Positions 7,953 through 15,392 of a DNA stretch of 37,950 bases are shown here, piece by piece; within the stretch, counting starts at the first letter, position 1; every line of letters begins with the position of its first letter. The translations under genes were made by a program, and so were the position numbers. The notes beneath the pieces were generated by a model. The model was not told where the DNA came from. It searched no databases and saw only the letters and a program-made list of their open reading frames with translations. This stretch comes from Bacteroidota bacterium (lineage in GTDB: Bacteria; Bacteroidota; Bacteroidia; Flavobacteriales; Weeksellaceae). Where the stretch lies: NCBI GenBank assembly GCA_023458535.1, contig JAEWYW010000006.1:1-37950 (forward strand). The letters run 5' to 3'.

Positions 7953-7958
7953 CACCCA

Positions 7959-8032
7959 ACTTTAGTTTAAAGTTTGAAGTTTAAGAGTTCAAGGTTTAGA
8001 ACTTAAACTTTAGGCCTTAAACCTTTAAACCG
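7959..8032 (+). repeat. low-complexity AAGTTT/AAACTT repeat tract in the miaB leader
   Basis: The tract is built from variants of TTTAAAGTTTGAAGTTT and their reverse complements. AAGTTTAA (7977-7984) pairs with TTAAACTT (8003-8010), extended by GTTC/GAAC, and encloses the loop AAGGTTTA (7991-7998). That loop is the exact complement of TAAACCTT (8018-8025), so two mutually exclusive hairpins are possible within 60 bases of the miaB start. Such AAACTT-rich tracts occur in flavobacterial intergenic DNA, and repetitiveness alone creates some of the complementarity. Confidence 0.55.
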
Positions 8033-8039
8033 AATTCTT

Positions 8040-9476
8040 GTGCAAGAAAAATATATAGACGAAAACAAACAAGGGGAAGCATTTGCCATTGCGGAAAAAC
8101 CAGAAAATTCCAAAAAATTATTTTTGGAAAGTTATGGTTGTCAGATGAACTTTTCCGATTCCGAAATCGTGGCTTCTATTCTAAACGAACAGGGTTACAA
8201 TACTACATTGAAGGTTGAGGAAGCAGATTTAATTTTATTAAACACCTGTTCTATCCGTGAAAAAGCGGAGCAAACGGTGAGAATGCGTTTGTCACAATTC
8301 AAAAATCAAAAGAAGGAAAATCCAAACCTAACCGTTGGCGTACTAGGATGCATGGCGGAACGTTTGAAAACCAAATTTTTAGAGGAAGAACATTTGGTGG
8401 ATTTGGTGGTTGGACCCGATGCTTACAGAGATTTGCCAAATCTGCTTAAAGAAACCGAAGAGGGAAGAGATGCTATTAATGTTATTCTATCAAAAGAAGA
8501 GACGTATGCAGACATCAATCCTGTTCGTTTGGGCGGAAATGGTGTTACAGCTTATGTAACGATTACCCGTGGTTGTGATAACATGTGTACATTTTGCGTC
8601 GTTCCTTTTACCAGAGGGCGTGAGCGTAGTCGCGATCCGCATTCCATCCTTGAAGAATGTAAGGAATTGGCAGCGAATGGTTATAAAGAAATTACCATTT
8701 TAGGTCAGAATGTAGATTCGTATTTATGGTACGGTGGCGGTCCTAAGAAAGATTTTGCTAAAGCATCAGAAATGCAGAAAGCAACGGCGGTAGATTTTGC
8801 GCAATTATTAGACTTGGTGGCAAAGGCAGTTCCCGAAATGAGAATTCGTTTCTCGACTTCCAATCCGCACGATATGACCGCTTCGGTTTTCGAAATGATG
8901 GCTAAGCACGATAATATCTGCAAATATGTTCACCTCCCAGTGCAAAGTGGTAGCGACAGAATTTTAGAATTAATGAACCGCCAGCACACCCGTCAGGAAT
9001 ATTTAGATTTAATTAAAAAAGCCAAAGAAATAGTTCCAGAAGTGGCTTTTTCACAAGATATGATTGTTGGTTTCTGTACAGAAACTGAAGAAGACCATCA
9101 AGACACTTTGAGTTTGATGCGTGAAGTGGAATACGATTACGGTTATATGTTTGCTTATTCTGAGCGTCCAGGAACGCCAGCTCATAAAAAGATGGAAGAC
9201 GATATTCCTGCAGATGTTAAACAACGTCGTTTAGCAGAAATCATCGCTTTGCAAGGTGAATTATCAAGAAAAAGAATGGCAGGATATGTTGGAAGAAATC
9301 ATGAAATTTTAATTGAAGGAACCTCTAAAAAGAACGAAAACCAATGGAAAGGCCGTAATTCTCAGAATGCAGTTTGCGTTTTCGATAAATTAGAAGGTCA
9401 GAAGATAGGCGACATTGTGTCTGTTTTTGTGTACGACAATACGCAAGGAACGCTTTTGGGGAGAACTGCGGAATAA
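8040..9476 (+). CDS. miaB: tRNA-2-methylthio-N6-dimethylallyladenosine synthase MiaB
   Basis: The 478-residue radical-SAM methylthiotransferase converts i6A37 to ms2i6A37 in tRNAs reading UNN codons. The N-terminal domain carries the cluster-binding cysteines Cys34 (YGCQMN), Cys70 (NTCSIR) and Cys104 (GCMAER). The radical-SAM CxxxCxxC is Cys179, Cys183 and Cys186 in RGCDNMCTFC. A TRAM domain for RNA binding fills the last 65 residues. The start is GTG at 8040; the N-terminus MQEKYIDE fits relatives. The length is slightly above average because of an N-terminal extension and an insertion around residues 230-245 (YGGGPKKDFAKASEMQ). The Fic gene begins 7 bases after the stop. miaE, the next enzyme in this modification, is at 29339. 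Confidence 0.97.
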   Translation: MQEKYIDENKQGEAFAIAEKPENSKKLFLESYGCQMNFSDSEIVASILNEQGYNTTLKVEEADLILLNTCSIREKAEQTVRMRLSQFKNQKKENPNLTVGVLGCMAERLKTKFLEEEHLVDLVVGPDAYRDLPNLLKETEEGRDAINVILSKEETYADINPVRLGGNGVTAYVTITRGCDNMCTFCVVPFTRGRERSRDPHSILEECKELAANGYKEITILGQNVDSYLWYGGGPKKDFAKASEMQKATAVDFAQLLDLVAKAVPEMRIRFSTSNPHDMTASVFEMMAKHDNICKYVHLPVQSGSDRILELMNRQHTRQEYLDLIKKAKEIVPEVAFSQDMIVGFCTETEEDHQDTLSLMREVEYDYGYMFAYSERPGTPAHKKMEDDIPADVKQRRLAEIIALQGELSRKRMAGYVGRNHEILIEGTSKKNENQWKGRNSQNAVCVFDKLEGQKIGDIVSVFVYDNTQGTLLGRTAE

Positions 9477-9483
9477 AAATTTT

Positions 9484-10254
9484 ATGGAACTTCAAATCAT
9501 TACAAAAGAATTATTAGCTGATTTTTTGCAAATTGCAGAAAATCTTGGCGAAAAATTCAATGATTTAAAGGAATCGGAAATCACTTCAGAAAATTTTAGT
9601 TTTTACACTTCGGTTTCGTCTGTGTTTTCGAGTAAAATCGAGGGTGAAGATATTGATTTGGACAGTTTCATCAAGCATAAAAAACTAGGTGTAGAATTTC
9701 AGCCAGATTATACAAAAAAGATAGACGATTTGTATGATGCTTACGTTTTTGCAAAGAGTAATAGATTGAATGAAGATAGCTTATCCCAAGTTCACCGTAT
9801 TTTGAGTAAAAACTTGCTTTCAGAAAACCAGCAAGGTGTTTCTAGGAAGGGAAATATGTATGTACTTTCTGATGATGGAAATATAGAATATGTTGCTATT
9901 TCTCCTTATCAAATTGATGCTGAAATGACTAAGTTTTTTTTTGATTTAGATTTGTTGCTGAAAGAAGCAATGTCAGTAGAAGAAGTTTTTTATTATGCTT
10001 CTTTTTTACATTTGGTTTTTGTGAAAATTCATCCCTGGAATGACGGAAACGGAAGAACAGGTAGATTGTTAGAAAAGTGGTTTATTGCTGAAAAATTGGG
10101 TGAAAAAGCTTGGTTTCTGCAATCTGAGAAATATTATTATCTACATCATCAGCAATATTATAATGCTATTCGAAAATTAGGTTTGGAATATGAAACGCTA
10201 GATTATTCAAACGCTATGGATTTTTTATTGATGTTAAAAAATAGTTTAAATTAA
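9484..10254 (+). CDS. Fic family protein, class II (self-inhibited) AMPylase-like
   Basis: From ATG 9484 the product is 256 residues. The Fic core motif is complete: HPWNDGNGRTGR at residues 183-194 with catalytic His183, so nucleotide transfer (usually AMP from ATP to a Ser, Thr or Tyr) is expected. The N-terminal segment has SSKIEG (residues 49-54), the (S/T)xxxE(G/N) inhibitory helix in which Glu53 would block ATP binding; an N-terminal position defines class II. There is no HTH or other extra domain. It lies 7 bases after miaB and probably shares its transcript. No antitoxin gene neighbours it, in line with built-in inhibition. The target is unknown. Confidence 0.92.
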   Translation: MELQIITKELLADFLQIAENLGEKFNDLKESEITSENFSFYTSVSSVFSSKIEGEDIDLDSFIKHKKLGVEFQPDYTKKIDDLYDAYVFAKSNRLNEDSLSQVHRILSKNLLSENQQGVSRKGNMYVLSDDGNIEYVAISPYQIDAEMTKFFFDLDLLLKEAMSVEEVFYYASFLHLVFVKIHPWNDGNGRTGRLLEKWFIAEKLGEKAWFLQSEKYYYLHHQQYYNAIRKLGLEYETLDYSNAMDFLLMLKNSLN

Positions 10255-10277
10255 CAATAAAATAAAAATATAAAAAG

Positions 10278-10349
10278 TGTCATTCTGACGAAGGAAGAAT
10301 CTTTTTCAAAGGAGATTTTTCATTCCACTTCGTTTCATTCAAAATGACA
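10278..10349. repeat. 72-bp imperfect palindromic intergenic repeat
   Basis: The left arm TGTCATTCTGACGAAGGAAG and the right arm ending CATTCAAAATGACA are inverted copies with mismatches; the outermost bases TGTCATT/AATGACA pair perfectly. AGAATCT and AGATTTTT lie on either side of the centre. This resembles a dispersed flavobacterial palindrome with a GTCATTCTGACGAAGGAAGAATC arm. It ends 10 bases before the next ORF and might serve as a hairpin after the Fic gene. Confidence 0.6.
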
Positions 10350-10359
10350 AAAATAAAAA

Positions 10360-10713
10360 ATGAGAAGTCTTTCGTACATCATTATTTTAATGAGTTTGAT
10401 TGGGAATTGCCAGTCAGAGAAGATTTCCTGTATCCAAAATAGAATAAAATGTTGCCAGTCAACCGCTGAAAAGTTGATTTCAAAAACCGAGACACAGCAG
10501 CTTATTAAGGAGTTTAAGCATTTTATTTCTCAATATCAAAAACATCAAAAACAAAATATTTTTGGAGGTTGGAACTCAAATTGGAGTTCTATTTCTAAAA
10601 ATACACTCAAAAGCAATTTTGTAAAATCATCTTTTTTTGAAGTTTTTGAACTTCAAAAAAAGACCAGTATTGTTCGTAATAAAAATAATTTAGAGGAAAA
10701 GATTTCAGCGTAA
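10360..10713 (+). CDS. hypothetical small exported protein (doubtful)
   Basis: The 117-residue frame starts with ATG directly after the palindromic repeat. The first 17 residues (MRSLSYIIILMSLIGNC) are hydrophobic and could be a signal peptide, but the lipobox is poor (GNC). The rest is rich in Lys, Gln and Ser with three further Cys in residues 24-32; no family is recognised. A perfect 13-bp inverted repeat lies inside the frame at 10630-10663. No exact promoter precedes it. It may be a real lineage-specific protein or a chance frame between miaB-fic and the sigma-54 operon. Confidence 0.4.
   Translation: MRSLSYIIILMSLIGNCQSEKISCIQNRIKCCQSTAEKLISKTETQQLIKEFKHFISQYQKHQKQNIFGGWNSNWSSISKNTLKSNFVKSSFFEVFELQKKTSIVRNKNNLEEKISA
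10630..10663. repeat. perfect 13-bp inverted repeat inside a small ORF
   Basis: TCTTTTTTTGAAG and CTTCAAAAAAAGA are exact inverted copies separated by 8 bases. In the overlapping ORF they encode SSFFEVFELQKKTS. There is no following T-run in either direction, so a terminator role is not clear. Confidence 0.6.
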
Positions 10714-10784
10714 AACTCAAAGAATATTCATTAAAAATTAATGTAGTTATTCTCAAAAATCTTTAATTTTCTAAATTCAAAAAA

Positions 10785-12056
10785 ATGAACGAATTACAAA
10801 ACATAAAAAACCGTTTCGGTATCATTGGGAATTATCCCGCTCTTAATCGTGCTTTGGAGAAAGCCATACAAGTTGCACCCACAGACATTTCTGTGCTCGT
10901 TATTGGTGAAAGTGGTGTGGGGAAAGAATTTATTCCAAAAATCATCCACGCCGAATCCAAAAGAAAACACCAACCCTATATCGTCGTTAACTGCGGTGCC
11001 ATCCCAGAAGGAACAATAGATTCCGAACTTTTCGGTCACGAAAAAGGTGCTTTTACAGGCGCAACAGCTACCCGAAAAGGTTATTTTGAAGTTGCCGATG
11101 GCGGAACAATTTTTCTTGATGAAGTAGGCGAATTGCCCTTGCAGACGCAAGTTCGATTGCTTCGTGTATTGGAAAGTGGCGAATTTATGAAGGTGGGTTC
11201 TTCGCAAATTCAAAAAACCAATGTAAGAATTGTTGCGGCAACGAACGTGAATATGATGAACGCCATTCAGGATGGGCGTTTTCGTGAAGATTTGTATTAT
11301 CGTCTCAATACCGTACAAATCGACATGCCACCTCTACGCGATAGAAAAGGCGATATCCACCTACTTTTCAGAAAATTTGCAATTGATTTTGCAGAAAAAT
11401 ACAGAATGCCCGAGCTCAAACTTACTGATGATGGTGTTCAATACCTTGAAAACTATCCTTTCCCTGGAAACGTTCGTCAGTTAAGAAATTTGGTGGAGCA
11501 AATGACGGTGGTTGAGCAAAATCGAGAGATTAATTCTGTGAAGTTATCGGAATACATCCCAATGCAAAGCCATTTGCCAGCGGTTATACAGAAAAACACT
11601 GGCGGAGTTTCCTCAGATTTTGGCTCGGAAAGAGAAATTATGTATAAGGTTCTTTTTGATATGAGGAATGATATTAATGATTTAAAATCCTTAACTTCTG
11701 AACTGATTAAGAACAGAGAAAAAGGTGATTTAAGCAATCATGAGAAAAACTTAATCAACAGAATTTATACGCCTGAACCTGTTGCCAACGCTCAATCTTT
11801 GCTGTATTTCGAAAATCAGCCCAATCCGATTCGTGGGAATTCAGTAATTACGAACGATGAGGATTACAATAATATTGAGGATATTGAGGTGGAAGAAGCA
11901 ACTCCAGAATCCTTATCACTCCAAAACAATGAGAAAGATCTTATTATAAAAGCTTTAGAGAAACATAAAGGAAGAAGAAACAGAGCGGCTGATGAATTGG
12001 GCATTTCTCAAAGAACTTTATATAGAAAAATAAAACAGTACAATCTTGAAGATTAA
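10785..12056 (+). CDS. sigma-54 interacting transcriptional activator without receiver domain
   Basis: The 423-residue enhancer-binding protein opens promoters used by RNA polymerase with sigma-54. The AAA+ domain begins almost at the N-terminus: Walker A GESGVGKE (41-48), the sigma-54 contact loop GAFTGA (88-93), Walker B GGTIFLDE (106-113), and the arginine-finger region with FREDLYYRL around 184-192. After a low-complexity linker (about 270-375), a Fis-type helix-turn-helix ends the protein (GRRNRAADELGISQRTLYR). No receiver, GAF or PAS domain is present, so activity may be set by protein level or a partner. Three genes follow within 3-8 bases, making this the first gene of a likely operon with lptE. 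Confidence 0.95.
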   Translation: MNELQNIKNRFGIIGNYPALNRALEKAIQVAPTDISVLVIGESGVGKEFIPKIIHAESKRKHQPYIVVNCGAIPEGTIDSELFGHEKGAFTGATATRKGYFEVADGGTIFLDEVGELPLQTQVRLLRVLESGEFMKVGSSQIQKTNVRIVAATNVNMMNAIQDGRFREDLYYRLNTVQIDMPPLRDRKGDIHLLFRKFAIDFAEKYRMPELKLTDDGVQYLENYPFPGNVRQLRNLVEQMTVVEQNREINSVKLSEYIPMQSHLPAVIQKNTGGVSSDFGSEREIMYKVLFDMRNDINDLKSLTSELIKNREKGDLSNHEKNLINRIYTPEPVANAQSLLYFENQPNPIRGNSVITNDEDYNNIEDIEVEEATPESLSLQNNEKDLIIKALEKHKGRRNRAADELGISQRTLYRKIKQYNLED

Positions 12057-12059
12057 AAT

Positions 12060-12752
12060 ATGAAAGTAAAACCTGTTCAGTTCAAATTTGGTGATTATCT
12101 TAACGGTGGATATGAACTTCTAAAAAAAGATTATGGAAATTTTATTCTAGCCTATCTTTTTTGTGTCATATTATCTATTGTTCCGTTCTGCGGATTAATG
12201 GCAATGGGAAATTTTTATAAGCACTGTAAAAAAGTTCATCACAATGAACAGGCTAACCCTACGGATATTTTCAATTTTGATGATTTTTCCACTTACATCA
12301 TGTTGAATCTTATTTTAATAGGTATTTTCATCGTTGGCTACATTCCAATGATGTTTTTAATGCCTGGGGTGGCTTTTTTATCCGATGGAAACGAAACTGC
12401 AGCCGGGATAGTAGGATTATTTGGATTTATTTATTTCTTCGCATTTTTCATTGCGGTCTTTATCATTATTGCAAAGGCATTTTATATGCCTGCACTTATT
12501 TCATTGAGAAATGTAAAAGATTACAGACAAGCTTGGACATTATCCAACATTATGACCAAGAATAATTTACTAATGATTATTTTATTTTCCATTGTTGCTA
12601 GTTTTTTAGGTCAGATAGGCGTTATCCTTTGCGGTATCGGATTATTTCTTACTGCACCTTTCATGTACACCAGTACTTATATGGCTTATGATGATGCACT
12701 CAAACAAATAGATGATGATGAAATTAAAGAAATCGGACAAAACACTTTTTAA
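12060..12752 (+). CDS. multi-pass inner-membrane protein of unknown function
   Basis: The 230-residue protein has hydrophobic segments at about residues 27-50, 77-100, 115-142 and 170-205, the last long enough for two passes, with a short acidic C-terminal tail (IDDDEIKEIG). Its start lies 3 bases after the sigma-54 activator stop, so the two genes are probably co-translated. Relatives in Chryseobacterium have sometimes been labelled beta-carotene monooxygenase, which nothing here supports. The N-terminus MKVKPVQFKFGDYLNGGYELLKKDYGNF-like helix before the first membrane segment resembles that of other small flavobacterial membrane proteins. The position between a transcription factor and LptE suggests an envelope role, by inference only. 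Confidence 0.8.
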   Translation: MKVKPVQFKFGDYLNGGYELLKKDYGNFILAYLFCVILSIVPFCGLMAMGNFYKHCKKVHHNEQANPTDIFNFDDFSTYIMLNLILIGIFIVGYIPMMFLMPGVAFLSDGNETAAGIVGLFGFIYFFAFFIAVFIIIAKAFYMPALISLRNVKDYRQAWTLSNIMTKNNLLMIILFSIVASFLGQIGVILCGIGLFLTAPFMYTSTYMAYDDALKQIDDDEIKEIGQNTF

Positions 12753-12760
12753 ATTAAAAA

Positions 12761-13285
12761 ATGAACAATTTTAAAATATTGATATTGAGTTTTTTGGTGG
12801 GTAGTTTATTGATATCCTGCTACACATTTACAGGATCATCCCTAACCGTGGAAAAAACGGTTCAGATAAATGAATTTCCTAATAATGCTCCCTTAATGAA
12901 CCCTAATTTATCGCAACAGTTTTCCACAGCACTGCAGAATAGATTTTTGAGAACATCTTTAAAGGGCACTAAAGAGAATCCTGATATGCTGATAGAAGGT
13001 GAAATTACAGATTATTCTATTACACCAACAACCATTTCCAGTCCAGCCACAGCAAACACTGGTGGGACGGTTCAGGCGGCACAAAACAAACTTACTATTA
13101 CCGTAAAGGTGCACTACGAAAACAGGACTGCAGAAAACAAAGACAAAAGTTTCGACCGTACGTATACCGATGAAGCGAGTTTCAACAGTGACCTTTCAAT
13201 AAGTGAAGTGGAGAGTTCACAGGTGAAAATTGTGATTGATAGAATTATCAACAAAATATTTAATGACATAGTTGCAAACTGGTAA
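12761..13285 (+). CDS. lptE: LptE-like lipoprotein of the LPS export complex
   Basis: The 174-residue protein has a lipoprotein signal ending LLISC (Cys20). The mature part starts CYTFTGSSL, followed by VEKTVQINEFPNNAP and LSQQFSTALQNRFLRTSLK, the order seen in Bacteroidota LptE-family proteins. LptE forms a plug inside the LptD barrel and helps insert lipopolysaccharide into the outer leaflet. A Thr/Ala-rich loop (SSPATANTGG) interrupts the strands. It begins 8 bases after the membrane-protein gene and ends 2 bases before the next start, inside the four-gene operon headed by the sigma-54 activator. No other lpt gene lies nearby. Confidence 0.88.
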   Translation: MNNFKILILSFLVGSLLISCYTFTGSSLTVEKTVQINEFPNNAPLMNPNLSQQFSTALQNRFLRTSLKGTKENPDMLIEGEITDYSITPTTISSPATANTGGTVQAAQNKLTITVKVHYENRTAENKDKSFDRTYTDEASFNSDLSISEVESSQVKIVIDRIINKIFNDIVANW

Positions 13286-13287
13286 TA

Positions 13288-15249
13288 ATGAATACAAGAA
13301 TTCTTGAATTGGTACAAAATCCTGCACTTATTGAAGCCAGCGATTTATCTCTATTGAACAAAGAAATCTCAGAAACGCCTTACGCACAAAGCATAAGAGC
13401 TTTATATTTGTATGCAGTAAATAAATTTGATACTGAGAATTACAAAAAACAACTTACCACAACTGCTGCTTACACAACGGATAAAAAAATCCTTTATCAG
13501 TTTATTAATGGAAAACCTAAGGAACAAACTGAGGCAATTAATATAATAGATGATGAAGTGAAAATAGATAATAATCAACAATTATCAACAATTCAAAAAC
13601 CTCAACCACCTGCCGTTCAAGAAAAACCTGTTACTTTAAAAGATAGAGCTTCTTCAAATTTTAACGTGGCTAAAGCACCTTTTCCGCTTCCCAAAGCTGA
13701 AAACAAACCTGTTTTTGTTGAAGGAAAACAAAATAGAATTTTATTTGAGGGTGAAGAAAATTTCATGAATGAAAGTACTAATGAGAAAATTGATCTGGAG
13801 TCCACCAAAGAATCTGGTGTTATTGTAACGCAGAGAAAAACATCTCCATTAAATACTACAAACGTTGAGGAAGAAATCCCCAGTTCTTCTGATATTTCTA
13901 CCCACTTAGAAACTCAGGAAGAAGTAACAAAAGATTCTAAAACAAACGAAGAAGTACCATCTGAAAAGGAAATTTCAGAAAATGTAACTCCTGAAATAGC
14001 CGAAATGAAAGTAGAGGATCATCAACAGGAAATTAATGAAGAAGAATCTCTCAATGAGGAAAAACAACAAATTTTTGATGAAACTCCAGAAACCATCATC
14101 TCAGAAGAGAATATTAAACAAGAATCCGATATTGTTGAGAATTCAACTGAGCTAAGTTTTCATGGCTTGGAAGACTTTTTACCTGAAGTAACGATTCAAC
14201 CTTCCAAAGTGGAAAGCCAATCTTTCAAACCTCAACAGCCTGCAGTTAACAAGCATGAAGAAGAAATGAAGCTTCTGATTGAAGAAGTTGAAAGAAAAAT
14301 GCGTGAGAAGAAAAAAAATGCATTTTCAGAAGATCAAACATCATCTAGTATCGAGAAAGAGGAAAAATCAGAGGAAATCAATTTTTCTGAAACGCAAAGT
14401 TTTAATGTTGAAACCAAAGAGGAAATCACGCAAAAAAAATCTATTCCCACTGAAAATTCCGTTGATGGGGAAACTTCACTAGTAAAGCAGAAAAAACCTG
14501 AAGAAATAAGTCAGCCAACAGAAATAAGAAGAGAATGGAAGCCTATGTCAATCTCAAACAATGCTCCAGACGCCTTAATTTCGACAAATAAAGAAACGGA
14601 GGATGTCGTTGAAGAACAATCAGACTCCAAGGAAGTTACATCTACAGAAGAACCAACTGATGTTGCAGCAGATAATGAGAAATTACATATTGAAGATGAG
14701 AAAACTCAAGCTGAAGAGGAAGCTCTTCCAGTAATGAATTTATCTTTCTTCAGTTCGGGAATTTCTAAAATATCCACAGATAAAGGCATTTCAGAGAAAC
14801 CATTAGAAGAAGAAAAAAATGATGAGAAGAATCATACTACTGAAGACCAAAAATTAGCGACCTCTGAAACAGTTTCCGTAGAAGAAAAGCCAGAGGAAGT
14901 CAGCAATATTCCGAGCTTTATCAATACTTGGCAAAGTTGGCTTAAAATTGATCGATCGGAGGAAATCTTAAAAGAAAAAACCGAAATTAAGAATAAGGCT
15001 ATCGATACATTTATAGAAAATCTTCCGAAGATAAGTCAGTTAAAAGATGAGGTAAACTTTGTTGTGAAAGAAAAAACAGATGATATTTCCCATCTTATGA
15101 CGGAAACTTTAGCAAATCTTTACGTTGAACAGAAACTATACACGAAAGCTTTACATGCATTTGCTGTTCTGATTGAAAAACATCCCGAAAAAAAGGAACA
15201 TTTCGAAGCGAGAATTAAAGAAATAAAAGAATCACGCGGTAAATATTGA
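13288..15249 (+). CDS. large acidic protein with N- and C-terminal TPR-like helices
   Basis: The 653-residue protein has three parts. Residues 1-75 form a helical head (MNTRILELVQNPALIEASDL) with no signal peptide. Residues about 80-535 are low-complexity, very rich in Glu, Lys, Ser and Thr, and probably disordered or partly coiled. Residues about 545-653 are again helical and end in one TPR-like hairpin (LANLYVEQKLYTKALHAF, then LIEKHPEKKEHFEARI). Similar head-and-tail proteins with a variable charged middle are found beside lptE in flavobacteria; their role is unknown. The start lies 2 bases after the lptE stop, so it is the last gene of the operon and is followed by a strong terminator. 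Confidence 0.8.
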   Translation: MNTRILELVQNPALIEASDLSLLNKEISETPYAQSIRALYLYAVNKFDTENYKKQLTTTAAYTTDKKILYQFINGKPKEQTEAINIIDDEVKIDNNQQLSTIQKPQPPAVQEKPVTLKDRASSNFNVAKAPFPLPKAENKPVFVEGKQNRILFEGEENFMNESTNEKIDLESTKESGVIVTQRKTSPLNTTNVEEEIPSSSDISTHLETQEEVTKDSKTNEEVPSEKEISENVTPEIAEMKVEDHQQEINEEESLNEEKQQIFDETPETIISEENIKQESDIVENSTELSFHGLEDFLPEVTIQPSKVESQSFKPQQPAVNKHEEEMKLLIEEVERKMREKKKNAFSEDQTSSSIEKEEKSEEINFSETQSFNVETKEEITQKKSIPTENSVDGETSLVKQKKPEEISQPTEIRREWKPMSISNNAPDALISTNKETEDVVEEQSDSKEVTSTEEPTDVAADNEKLHIEDEKTQAEEEALPVMNLSFFSSGISKISTDKGISEKPLEEEKNDEKNHTTEDQKLATSETVSVEEKPEEVSNIPSFINTWQSWLKIDRSEEILKEKTEIKNKAIDTFIENLPKISQLKDEVNFVVKEKTDDISHLMTETLANLYVEQKLYTKALHAFAVLIEKHPEKKEHFEARIKEIKESRGKY

Positions 15250-15270
15250 TTTTTTAAATCAATTTAACTC

Positions 15271-15305
15271 AAATCCGAAGTTTAATTAAAACTTCGGATT
15301 TTTTA
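15271..15305 (+). terminator. terminator of the sigma-54 activator / lptE operon
   Basis: AAATCCGAAGTTT (15271-15283) pairs perfectly with AAACTTCGGATTT (15289-15301) around a 5-base loop, and a T-run follows. It lies 22 bases after the last stop codon of the operon. Confidence 0.88.
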
Positions 15306-15340
15306 TTGTAATGTTAAATTTTAAACATAATTCTCTTTTT

Positions 15341-15373
15341 TTTGCATAAATTAACATTTGTTTCATACTTTTA
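15341..15373 (+). promoter_or_regulatory. probable promoter of the T9SS lectin-like gene
   Basis: TTTG at 15341-15344 and TACTTTTA at 15366-15373 (one mismatch to TAnnTTTG) are 21 bases apart, the usual spacing. The ATG follows at 15393. Confidence 0.5.
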
Positions 15374-15392
15374 ACGCGCAAAATATTTATTT

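Noticed and set aside
7977..8025. H-type pseudoknot riboswitch in the miaB leader
   Set aside because: The first connecting loop would have zero bases, which an 8-bp second stem does not allow; alternative hairpins are the more realistic reading.
10794..11318. 174-codon open frame on the minus strand inside the sigma-54 activator gene
   Set aside because: It is antisense to a strongly conserved AAA+ domain, has no promoter or start signal, and its Cys/His/Phe-rich composition is that of a complement of conserved codons.
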